A stretch of 64,000 nt of DNA from Sacculina carcini (Eukaryota; Arthropoda; Thecostraca; Sacculinidae). Made by a program: the position numbers and the translations under genes. This document shows positions 41,106-50,326 of the stretch, one piece after another. The stretch covers positions 7,385,001-7,449,000 of the forward strand of contig OU696575.1 of NCBI GenBank assembly GCA_916048095.2. Reading direction: 5' to 3'. Each line of letters starts with the position of its first letter. The stretch's first letter is position 1. The notes below the pieces were generated by a model that searched no databases, had not been told where the DNA came from, and saw only the letters and a list, made by a program, of their open reading frames with translations.

Positions 41106-41803
41106 GTCTCATTTAGTTTGTACAGAGTTTATAAACTCTTGATTATTAGAATCAAGAGTTTAACAGTGTTAATAATATCGCATAGAATCACGTTGAACAG
41201 TGTTAATAATAAATCGCAAAATTATTATTTGCCATTCTCTATCACAACTTCTCACTCTTTTTTCTCACCGAGACCTGGCTTTTTGACAGCGACGTTTCGT
41301 CGTTTTCCGCCCAACTTCCACTTTCATTTAACTTCTTGCATGTGTCTCGCGATCTCGCATCTTCTCGAAAATCTTGCGGTGGTGGTGTCGGTGCTGTTTA
41401 TCACTGTTCTTTATCTTTATCACTTTTATCTACCCTAAAATTTCCTTGTAAATCCTTTGAATACGCTGCATTCTCGCTTTCTTTTCCTTCACACCCTAAA
41501 TTAGGTATTATATTGTTATATCGACACTAATCACACTGGCACATCCTCAGTATTCCTATCTGAATTTGATACCCTGCTATCTTTCTTCTCTGATGCTTTC
41601 TCCCATAATTTCATTGTTCTAGATGATTTTAATTTCGGGATTGACTCACCATCTCATGCGCATGTTCTTGATTTTCTAACTGCTTAATTCTTGGGATCTT
41701 TCCGTTATGAACCACAGTGCTACCCACCTATCCGGTCATACCCTCAACCTTATGATCTGTACGCACTCCTCCAGACTGTTTCTCCTCGATACATTCACTT
41801 ACA

Positions 41804-41821
41804 CCCCCCCCCCCCCCCCCC
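41804..41821. repeat. Poly(C) run of 18
   Basis: Uninterrupted C tract in the decayed LINE endonuclease. Confidence 0.97.
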
Positions 41822-42929
41822 GATTCTCTTATATTTGATCATAGCCTCATTACATTTTGTCTTTCTATTTCTTCACCTTCTAAGCCTTCTCCCGCATCAA
41901 TATGCTTCGTGATTACAAAAATGTGATCCTATATATTTTTGTCATTTGATTACCTATATTCTGAATCCCCCAAACTATTTGTTCCTCCAACCACTCCTCC
42001 TCCCCAAGTTTATATCCGACTCTCTCCCAGATCGATGCTCAGATCTTCCCTTTGCGCTTACATCACTTTCGTTCTAGAACTCCTCCTGCTCCCTGGTGGT
42101 CGTCCGATCTATCCCGCTTGCGTTCAGAATGTAGAGCCCGTGAGCGTTCTTGGCGGCGCTTTAGCTCTTCTTCATCATGGTTCTCCTTCTGTAGTGCCCG
42201 CAAAACATTTTTCTCTGTGGTTGCTTTGTCAAAATCTAATTTATATCGTTCACAATTACCCCTCGTCTCATCGCCTCAATTACGCCTAATCATCTCGCTC
42301 ACGATGGCTGACTCTGAAAACTATTTCTGGTCGCTCCTCTAAGTCACCTTGCTCAATATCTGCCAGTGAATTCACCTGATTTTTATCTGGCAAAATTGCA
42401 TCCTTGCAATCCAAATAACACACTAGCACTTTCCTCTCCTATTTCCTACTTGCCTTAGCACTGTTTCCTCTTTTTCCTCGATTGCTCCGTCTACTATAGC
42501 AAATTTTCTTACCAAACTTCAGATGTCTAAATGTTCCGCTGACCCCATAAAATGTTCTGCTCTCTCTGATGCTATTATACTCCTTACTCAACTTTTCACA
42601 CATATGGTTAACTCTTCTTTCCTTCACGATTCATTCTTAGGTTCCAAACATGCCACTATACTGCCGATTCTCAAAAAATCAAATCTTGATCCCACTCTTC
42701 CATGCAACTATCGTCCAATTTATATTCTATCTCTGTCCTCCAAGCTTCTAGAATATGCCATCCTTGTTCAATTACGGCCTATAATCTTGCCTGTTCTCGA
42801 TCCTTGCCAACCTGGTTTTGTATCTCAGCACTCTATCGAAACACTTCTTCTCTGCCTCGCCAATGACCTATTCTCTAATTTTTCATTTGGAAATTCCGTG
42901 CTTCTGATTTCCTTAGATCATCAGGCTCT

Positions 42930-43004
42930 GCTCTTCTTCCATCTTCCCTTGAAATCTACCCGCCAACTCCGAGGCAACTTTCAAGGGAAGATGGAAGAAG
43001 AGCC
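42930..43004. repeat. Foldback: 25-bp inverted repeat with 23-base loop
   Basis: 'cttcttccatcttcccttga' on the left is mirrored by 'tcaagggaagatggaagaag' on the right. Left of it lies plus-strand LINE RT; right of it (43005-43146) unrelated sequence, possibly minus-strand LINE. It marks a rearrangement point. Confidence 0.9.
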
Positions 43005-43146
43005 AGCTGCAATAGTCGATCTTAGAATAGATATATGAGTTAACCAGAAGACTAGCGGATGGGACATCAACCGACGAACGAATAGGGTAAAATTGTCGGA
43101 GTAAAAAGCGGCACGAGCGGGTAAGCTGAGAAAAATTAATCGAGAA

Positions 43147-43192
43147 AGAAAGGCATGTCGAATGATCGGTAGCAGCACAATCTCAAAAAGTT
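43147..43192 (+). mobile_element. 46-bp fragment of the Jockey-type LINE at a chimeric joint
   Basis: 'ggtagcagcacaatctcaaa' and flanks match 3491-3537 with about four differences. It abuts the I-like LINE copy 2 (minus strand) directly at 43192/43193. Confidence 0.8.
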
Positions 43193-44552
43193 GATAGGGC
43201 CTTCAGCGACATCACGAAGCGATCGCAAGGCTGTTCTCAGCTCAGATGCAGAAAAATCGCTGTTGATGGACAGCTGACAGTTGGTGGAGAAATCAACGGG
43301 TGATCTCTCGCACTGCTGTTTGATCGCCGCAAAATCAGGGTCGTCTACGTTTGCACGACAGCGCTCCGCTAAATATCGGCCAATTTCGTCAGCAACATGC
43401 GCCGGATTTATCACGTCCACGCCACTGATCTTCAGAAGGTAGTGGAGTGGGACGGTACTTCCCAGAAATGCGCTTTATACGGTCCCATATCGTGGATATA
43501 GGACAATGCCGATTAATGCTGGACACATAGGACACCCAGGAGGCCCGCTTCGCCTCGCGAAAGGTCCATCGAGCTTTTGCGCGAGCGTGGCGGAAGCAAA
43601 GCATGTTTGCCACCGTGCTGTTGCGCCGTAAGCGACCCCAGCAACGACGTCGCTCTCCCAACGCCGTAGAACACGCGTCTGTCCACTAAGGAACAGGACG
43701 CCGCCGGGGACGCGATGCCGTACGCGGAATGCTCTGTTTGGCACAGGTGACAAGGGCCTCAGTAAAATCTTCGACGCTGGGTCGAAGTATGGGGTTGCCC
43801 ATGGCTTCCAGTGTCAAGCAATCATAGCGGACCCAATCAGCTCGTTTGAAATTCCAAATTCCTCGTTTGGGTACGTAGGGGCGGACACGGATACGCTGAC
43901 GGATGTCACCGACTTTGATATCATCCGGCAGAACAACACCGTCGAACGTGAGGAAAAACGAGTGCGTTGGCACCTCGCTATCCCCATGCCGCCGGACGAT
44001 GCGTTCCACACGAATGACACCCTGGGATTACAAACGGGATGACCCTGGGATGACGTCGCAGATTTCTTCGTTCTCAACACCCTCTAGCGCACGACAAAAC
44101 ATAACACCTCTGGCATGGTTAAGTGTCGAATGCGCACACACCGAGATGGGGGTGCTCACCCAACGCTTGTCACTGCCCGATCCCACGCGATACCGGAATG
44201 TGTCGGCCTTCATCGCGCGGGCTGCTGCCGTCTCAGAGCCGTATTTAACCAGCAGAGAACCGTCTCTCTGTCGGCTGGCCTCGAAAGGCGCGTCTCCGAT
44301 GTTCTTGAACCTATCCAGACGACGGAATGGGTTCAGCGAGGACAATTTCACGTTTTCATTGGTGCTGGTAAAAACCAGCACCATCGGCACAGGTGCAACA
44401 CGACTGTCGTCGTGCAAGTGGCTCACAGTACGACCACCTTTCGGCGGCCGTGGCCGATCGCCCGATGGACGACCAGCTGGTGGGGTGGTTGTGTGTTTTG
44501 TAGCCATGAGATGTTTCGTTGTCTCTGAGCACACGACCACCCACCTCTGCAC
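43193..44552 (-). pseudogene. Fused ORF1/ORF2 of I-like LINE copy 2
   Basis: The ORF1 frame from 44552 ('MQRWVVVCSETTKHLMATKH') has 'KLSSLNPFRRLDRFKNIGDA' and 'RWVSTPISVCAHSTLNHARG'. It shifts near 44040 and continues 'GVIRVERIVRR', 'HSFFLTFDGVVLPDDIKVGD', 'RVRPYVPKRGIWNFKRADWV'. At that point ORF1 runs in frame into the linker after the ORF2 endonuclease. ORF1 zinc knuckles and the endonuclease are deleted. Downstream 'TVANMLCFRHARAKARWTFR' matches copies 1 and 3. Confidence 0.8.
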
Positions 44553-45204
44553 GGGGCCCTACTGGGTGACGGGCAGAGCCAGCATGGGATGCCACGCCAG
44601 TGGTGGTGTGCGCTGTACGGGCACAGAATGTTCCTGAGTTCGCTGCGAGCTCCGCCCGGTACGAGTCCGCGGGAGCTACAGTACCAGGACCGGACCAGTG
44701 ACCCCCACCGGTCCATCTGGACTCAGCAACTGGAGCCCCACTACAAACGGCGGACACTGCACCGGGCGGGGCCCCCTCGAGCACCAGACACCTCACCCTT
44801 GACCCTCTTGAGCCCTATCCGGCCACCCATGCCGGCGTCGGACCATTATCTTCACTGTCGAGGCGCCAAACAGCGGCCAAGTCGCAGGCCAAAGACGAGT
44901 GTTGCATCACGCCACCACTATACCCCGGGTGACGTGACACTCAGCGGCCAGGATCCTGTTTGCCGATCCGACGGGGGAGGGTTTCCAGATGGGCGTTGGC
45001 TACTAAACAGCTCATCCGCCCTTTGACAGGTCTTGTTTTTCTTCCTGCTGGGTGTCTGGCCACCCTCCTCACTGGCATAGGCCAGTGGGGGGCAGGATTA
45101 GTCGCCGACATTCCGACCATGCGGCTGGTAGTACCGGGTTACATGTTACCAGTAGCAGGCAGAAACCTGACCAGACATGTCTGCCTTTAGTCGCCTTTTA
45201 CGAC
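43193..45204 (-). mobile_element. I-like LINE copy 2, rearranged
   Basis: Minus strand. 5' UTR (45204 to about 44560), ORF1 N-terminal half, then a jump into ORF2, ending at 'LRSLRDVAEGP' before the RT catalytic blocks. About 1.9 kb between ORF1 'RVRPYVP' and ORF2 'WNFKRADWVRYD' is missing compared with copy 1. Both ends adjoin fragments of the Jockey-type LINE family. No 3' end, so it is a dead fragment. Confidence 0.85.
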
Positions 45205-45600
45205 ATGTGTGATGAGCTCGAAATATTGGGAGTACATGTAAACTCAAAGCTGACATTTGAGAATCACATTCGGAAGATGGTTTGTTCGGCATTGCCGAAA
45301 TTGGGAATAATAAGAAAAGCGTATCAAATGTTCGGTAACAACACAATAACCAAAAGCTGTTTTCGTTGTTTCATTCAGCCAATTTTAGAGTACTGCGCAC
45401 ATGTGTGTCATCTGCTGAAGATTGTCACCTCAATTTCATAGATTTGTTAGAACTTGCACACTACTCTGTGGTGACTTGTTTCTGGGTGATCTTTGCCATC
45501 GTCGAAAGGTCAGGAGCGTGTGCATGCTGTACAAGATCAAGCACAAATACCATCATTCGATGACCAAGTCAGTCGACCGAGCGCTGCGCTCGTGTGCGCA
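45205..45600 (+). pseudogene. Jockey-type LINE RT C-terminal fragment
   Basis: 'DELEILGVHVNSKLTFENHI' and 'KLGIIRKAYQMFGNNTITKS' match 3386-3540 of the first LINE. After a frameshift, 'GDLFLGDLCHRRKVRSVCML' matches about 3645-3710. The joint with I-like sequence is inside 'ttttacgacatgtgtgatga'. Truncated at both ends. Confidence 0.8.
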
Positions 45601-46140
45601 CGCGACCGGGGCTCGTTGTTGTGACGATACACAAGTAGTATGTCAAGACTCTTTGAAGTAGGCAGTGAGAGACAATGTTATATACTCCAAAGAAGTTGAC
45701 ATGAACGAGACGTCAGTGAGCAGTGCAACAGAGAGAGGAGAGAGAAAAATGACACCAACTCCACTGCCTACATTTTTGGAAGAGATGAAGCAAGAGTGAC
45801 TGACGACTGTCCACGTTTTAAACGCACGATTGAAAATATTCACGTTCACGATGACACTTTGACTATATATTTAATCTGAAAAAGTCGCTCCAATATGCTA
45901 CAGTCAGACTTGAATTCGCACTATTTGTCTCAACTTTTTGTGTCCGATCTGTTTCCAATTTCACCTCAATTGAAATATATTCAGTTTTGCGTCAGCGCTT
46001 CCTCTGTGTGTACGTCTTTGTTTACCGTCCTGTGTTTACGTTTACGTGTTTGTCAGTGTTTGCGGGATAATGGGCGATATACAAGAATACTGATACTATA
46101 ATAATATAGTATAATAAAAGGAGTATAATACAATAATTCT
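45601..46140. other. Noncoding intronic stretch
   Basis: No identifiable gene. A short plus-strand frame near 45705 ('DMNETSVSSATERGERKM') has coding-like composition but no known motif. Confidence 0.45.
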
Positions 46141-46270
46141 CACATGCCACCTAGGACCCTCACCTACCACTTGACCCGATTTTCATCTGCCAGCGGTGAT
46201 ATTTTAACCTTGATGTGTCACCAAGGACACTAGGAGATTCATCTGTAATCTGGGACTCTAGAACTCTCAC

Positions 46271-47061
46271 CTGTCACCTGGGACGCATGGGCCAACAAGT
46301 TGCTAGCCAGCGGAACGACTTTCTGCATGGACACCAACGACAATTTGACGGCTCCGTCGTCACCTCCCGTCACCATGACAACTCCGCTGGTTTCATTGGC
46401 GCCCGTTGTCATGGCAATTCTCTCGTCAACACCTGCTGTCATCATGGTAACTGTTGTTTCTGGAATGCCATCCATTGCCATGAAAACCGCGTCACCATCG
46501 TCAGCTCGACAACAAACCTGTCTCCTGTACCCGACTCCAATTAACTCTCCAAATTTGGGCGTTACGCAGTTGGACCTGTGCGTCATTGTTGATGTTGTAG
46601 TAACATCACCATCTATCGAGCATGTAGTAAGGCCGAGGCCAGTGATGTCAAAGCGCCTCTGCTCATCTCCGCCGGAGTTTGCTCTGTCGGAGCTCATCTC
46701 CACTGGAGCGACTAGATTGCCAGCCTGGCCGGACATCCGCACAACACAAGATGCATTTACACCGGACTGATGCACTGTACACGTCAACAAGTGACCTATG
46801 GCCAGCTGGTCGCATTGTAGAGTAGAGGTTGTAGAGGTGGCAAACTGATCGTCCTGCGCCGTTATTAAATGCGCGGTTGACAGACGCAGTTGGCCGTCGG
46901 TGGAAAGTGTCGCCAATTGTGCACAGCCGTTCAGTGACACCCAATGAGCGCGCAGCAGACATCGCGTCGTGCCGCCACACACGCCGTCGCCGCTACATCC
47001 ATTCACAGGCAAACACGCCACATATTGAAGACGATTTCCGCAGCTGGCTACGTGAAATAAC
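46271..47061 (-). CDS. Penultimate exon of the WD40-repeat gene (possibly WDR6-like)
   Basis: Minus-strand exon of 791 bases. It is preceded by acceptor 'tgtgtattttcag' (AG at 47063-47062) and followed by donor 'acag|gtgagagt' at 46271/46270. It encodes WD-like pieces 'LNGCAQLATLSTDGQLRLST' and 'VVMVTGGDDGAVKLSL', ending 'LLAHASQVTG'. Joined in phase to 30926 it continues 'VCCFDDGVVVSVALDQ', completing a WD repeat. A low-complexity Met/Thr-rich insert of four 11-12 residue repeats lies before the last repeat. Upstream exons must lie beyond 59 kb or outside the window. If WDR6, the product is a tRNA 2'-O-methylation cofactor; that identity is tentative. Confidence 0.65.
46369..46487. repeat. 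Four diverged 33-36 bp units in the WD40 exon
   Basis: Palindromic cores 'gtcaccatgacaac' (46369), 'gttgtcatggcaat' (46405), 'gtcatcatggtaac' (46438) and 'attgccatgaaaac' (46474), spaced 36, 33 and 36 bases, so the reading frame is kept. Confidence 0.75.
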
Positions 47062-47299
47062 CTGAAAATACACACACACGTTTATATATACACTAGCGAC
47101 AAATTCCGCGGTTATTGTCGTGCGGTTATTGTCGCTAGTAGATCCGCACTGCGTGAGTCTCGTAACCTCGTTGTCAATTATGGTGTGTGTGAGTGTGTGC
47201 GTCCTTATACAGTCTAACAACTAGGACTGTCAAAAGTTAATAAAGTTACTTTTTCACAAGTTACCGTACCGTCAAAAAACCGATCCTTGAGGTACTCCA
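47062..47299. other. Intronic sequence upstream of the WD40 exon
   Basis: Contains the pyrimidine-rich acceptor tract and an inverted/direct repeat 'ttattgtcgtgcggttattg' near 47113. No coding signal. Confidence 0.45.
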
Positions 47300-47665
47300 C
47301 ATACCATACTCTTCTCAAATGATAACTTTCCTCGGTAAGAAACCACTTGCTGCCTTTCTGTTAGATAACTTTTCATCCAATCTTATACCTCATATACCAT
47401 ACCTTTCAAGTTTTCTTAGGATATTTTCATGGTTTACGATATCGAAAGCTTTTTTTGAAGTCCACAAATATGCCCATGATGTAATACTTTTTGTCTAGCG
47501 AATCAGTTATCAGCTCAACAGTGTCTGCTGTAACATCGTTAACTGACTTTTTTGATTGGAACCCGTATTGATTGCAGTGTAGGAAGTAAAATAATTTAGT
47601 ATTTTCGAAAATAATTTTTCTATAATTTATGAATAATTGTGGTGATAGAGATTTTCCCGCTAGAT
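47300..47665 (-). pseudogene. CR1/Jockey-type LINE RT fragment
   Basis: Not an open frame. Read on the minus strand with shifts it gives 'HCNQYGFQSKKSVNDVTADT', 'YIMGIFVDFKKAFDIVNHEN', 'ILRKLERYGI' and 'KLSNRKAASG', which are RT blocks 3-5 of a Jockey-superfamily LINE (first catalytic Asp in 'FVDFKKAFD'). Truncated at both ends, adjacent to the 5' LTR at 47671. Confidence 0.7.
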
Positions 47666-47670
47666 ATAAT

Positions 47671-47995
47671 TGTGTGTGGTGATGATCATTGACTGACTGT
47701 TGTTGCGTCAGCCGAGTGTCGCTGCTATCGCGCGAGCGACGTAAGAGGCGAGCTATGCACTGATTGGCCGAGATTGCGTGGCGGGAGACTGGCTCGTCGG
47801 TTGCAGAGCGTGCGGAGAGCAGTATCCTGGTGAGAGGCGGACAGGAAGGTGCGGTCGAGTCGTGTGCGTTTTGTGTGTGATTGCGTGTGCGGGTGAGGTG
47901 TTTTCAGCGTGAGCCCTGCGGGCCATCGAGTGTTTACGCCTGTGCTTGTTTCCTGCAATTAATACATTGTTCATTTGCGTTCGCGCCGTTATACA
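47671..47995 (+). repeat. 5' LTR of the nested element
   Basis: 325 bp, TGTGTGTGG...TTATACA. Matched by 55455-55655 and 58832-58955 over their lengths with few differences. 'AGCTAACCGG' follows directly. Confidence 0.92.
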
Positions 47996-48029
47996 AGCTA
48001 ACCGGACAGTCGTCATCCGTATAGCCGGA

Positions 48030-48760
48030 ATGTTTTCGCCCCAAGAAGCAGTGTCTGCGACCAATACGGATATCGAGCAGACAGCAGTGTCACCAGCAGG
48101 CAGTTTCGATACACGGCTCGTGAGTTTGACGGCACTGGCGATGTCTTAGAGTGGTGGAATCGGGCGATGATGCTGTGTGAGTTGAAGTGTGTACTAGTCA
48201 TGAGCGTGGTGCTCCTACGACTGACCAAGAGTGCATTCCACGCGTGCTCGTATTTATCGCCTGAAGATCGGCGAAGTGTTGAACGGACTCGAGCCGCGCT
48301 GTATGGTGCTTTTGGCACAGATATATACTTGGCGTTCGAGCGCTTCAGAAACCGTCGATTGAACACAGGTAAATCGGTAATTGTATTTCTGTCTAGTTTG
48401 AAAGTGTTGGCAGACTCTTTCGGCGGGGTTAGTGATGAATTGCTTGAGTGTGCCTTTGTAACGGGATTACCGAGCGGTATAGCAGCAATTATTCAAACCG
48501 GTGCAGCCGCCGATAAGCCCACTCTAAACGACGTCGTTGTTAGAACGGGGATGGCCCTGCAACGGAAAGAAGCAACAATGAATCAGTCAAGGGATGATAG
48601 CTGTTTTGCTGCACGAATGTTGACCGCATCTAAGACTGGGAACATATGTTATATGTGCAATGAAGTGGGTCATTTCAGCAGACAATGTCCAAGAATATCG
48701 TGCTTCAAATGTTCCAAGGTAGGCCACATGTCTCGTGATTGTCCGGGAAACGCCAGATGA
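48030..48760 (+). pseudogene. gag of the nested element, two zinc knuckles
   Basis: Starts 'MFSPQEAVSATNTDIEQTAV'. A frameshift near 48115 leads into 'EFDGTGDVLEWWNRAMMLCE', then the open frame to 48760. The capsid region contains 'YLAFERFRNRRLNTGKSVIV' and 'AFVTGLPSGIAAIIQTG'. The C-terminus has two CCHC knuckles, 'CYMCNEVGHFSRQC' and 'CFKCSKVGHMSRDC', binding element RNA. The next frame (protease) overlaps by 22 bases. Confidence 0.85.
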
Positions 48761-49172
48761 GAGAGTACATCGGCGCCGTTGCTCCCTCCGCGTATGTAAA
48801 TAAGGTGCTTCCGTCAACACGCGTTTCAATCGACAATCGCGAATGTCCAGTACTCATTGATATGGGATGTAGCTGCTGCATTGTTTCTGACGTAGTTTGC
48901 AAAACGTGGAATAATAAGACTTCAATTGAAACGCTAGGAGGAGGTGAATTAACATGTGTTGGGGTGGCAGTAATGTTGTCTTAAATCAGGTAATCGCAAG
49001 GCTGCGGTGAAGATGCTGGTCGTATACGAGAAACCGCTTGGTTTTGATGCCGTATTGGGGATGAGTGCCATCAATGCGATGAGTGGTGTTGGAGTAGTAA
49101 ATGGTGAAGTAACGCTGGGTGAGGATAATGTTGATAGACAGTGCTGTGCTGCAGCTCAGTTGCTTCGATAAT
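48739..49172 (+). pseudogene. Retroviral-type aspartic protease region
   Basis: 'ECPVLIDMGCSCCIVSDVVC' is the active-site block. The usual D-T/S-G is D-M-G here, expected to inactivate the enzyme (ACG to ATG would suffice). After a shift near 48985, 'MLVVYEKPLGFDAVLGMSAI' is the flap/C-terminal block. It lies between gag knuckles and RT as in gypsy pol. Confidence 0.65.
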
Positions 49173-49405
49173 AAAAACCGGGACACGTCATAGAGTTCAA
49201 TCCACAAATCAAGAGATGGATGTGCAAATGGAAGTAGCGTGACGACAAAGAACCAGATACTTTTCGCAATCGCATTGCGCAGTACAAAGTGCTGAACGAG
49301 TCGCGCGAAACTTCCAACAAAGAGGTTTAGCTGTGGATACGTAATGGCTGACTGGTTCCGTATGATGAGGGATAACACGGACCAGCTCGTTGTCTGCTAC
49401 CTATC

Positions 49406-49970
49406 ATGACTGTCCGACAGAAGAAAAAAGAGGAAGTGCGGCCAGTTCTCGACTTCCGCCAACTTAATCAATACATTGACTCACATACGGTGGAAGCAGA
49501 CGTGTGTCAGGATAAGTTGAAGAGTTGGAGGAGAAAAGGTGACAATCTTTTCATCATGGACTTGACCAAAGCGTACTTGCAAGTTGCCGTCGACAAATCC
49601 TTGTGGCCTTTTCAAACTGTGTTGTACGATGGCGAGCTGTATTTTCTAACGCGCCTGGGATTTGGCCTCAACTCGGCGCCTATGATTATGCAGGCGATAG
49701 TTGGTAGGGTATTGCCCTTAGACAAACCAATTGAGCGACGCACTTCAGCATACTTCGACGACGTGGTGGATGACGGAGACGTGGTCTCACCCGAAGCGGT
49801 TACACAACACTTGAGAAATTACGGATTGGAGATTAAGGATGTGCAGCAATTTTCCGACGGTACTCGCGTACTGGGGCTTCACGTGTGGCGGTTTCGAGAC
49901 GGCATCCTTCGGTGGAAGAGATACAATGCATTGAGCGAATTCTCGAGCGATCTGACTCGATTCGATTCGA
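49406..49970 (+). pseudogene. Reverse transcriptase fragment of the nested element
   Basis: 'VRPVLDFRQLNQYID', 'NLFIMDLTKAYLQVAVDKSL', 'LTRLGFGLNSAPMIMQAIVG' and catalytic 'TSAYFDDVV' are present, then 'FSDGTRVLGLHVW'. The protein is cut at 'SDLTRFDS' by the I-like LINE. Upstream (49180-49405) decayed linker 'EPDTFRNRIAQYKVLNESRE' is recognisable in another frame. RT catalytic acids are intact in the remaining part. Confidence 0.83.
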
Positions 49971-50326
49971 TATTTTTTGTGTTTATGAGGTGCACCGGCC
50001 TCTGGGACCATACGGCACCCCCCAGTCTAATTACAGCCAAAACAGCCTAAAATGGTGGACATGAGGAATGGAATGTTGTTGTTGTTTATTGAGTTTTAGG
50101 GGTGCACCGGCCTCTAGGACCATATGGCACCCCCCAGTCTGTCTAAATTAAACTAAAACTATGCATATGAATGTAACCTTTGTAAATGTAACCTAATTTA
50201 ACCTTTAACCTTTAATGGACGTAATGGAGCGATGAAATAAATATACGTAAGGGTGAGTGATATGAATATGAAAGTCAGAAGAATAAAAAACAATAAATAA
50301 TTATAAAAGGCAAAAGCCGTAAGAAT

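Larger units (their letters stand above)
40950..42945 (+). pseudogene. LINE ORF2 (endonuclease and N-terminal RT), decayed
   Basis: Endonuclease start 'LVGLLNIRSVCNTANLVYNL'. After about 190 bases of filler come 'LTETWLFDSDVSSFSAQLPL', 'SRKSCGGGVGAVYH' and 'NFIVLDDFNFGIDSPSH'. RT: 'KHATILPILKKSNLDPTLPC', 'NYRPIYILSLSSKLLEYAIL', 'CQPGFVSQHSIETLLL', 'FGNSVLLISLD'. The RT active-site YADD and everything after it are missing. The wording is CR1/L2-like. Confidence 0.72.
39600..42960 (+). mobile_element. CR1/L2-type LINE with PHD-finger ORF1, decayed
   Basis: In order: ORF1 with a PHD-type zinc finger (39694 on), linker, endonuclease (about 40950-41700) and RT (about 42500-42940), all in broken frames on the plus strand. 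The endonuclease is split by palindromic filler and carries an 18-base C run at 41804-41821. After the 'FGNSVLLISLD' block (about 42890) the element ends in a foldback at 42930-43004. Confidence 0.75.

Noticed and set aside
46300..46770. 156-residue plus-strand frame opposite the WD40 exon
   Set aside because: The minus strand has splice sites and a WD40 reading that continues in another exon; the plus frame is its shadow.
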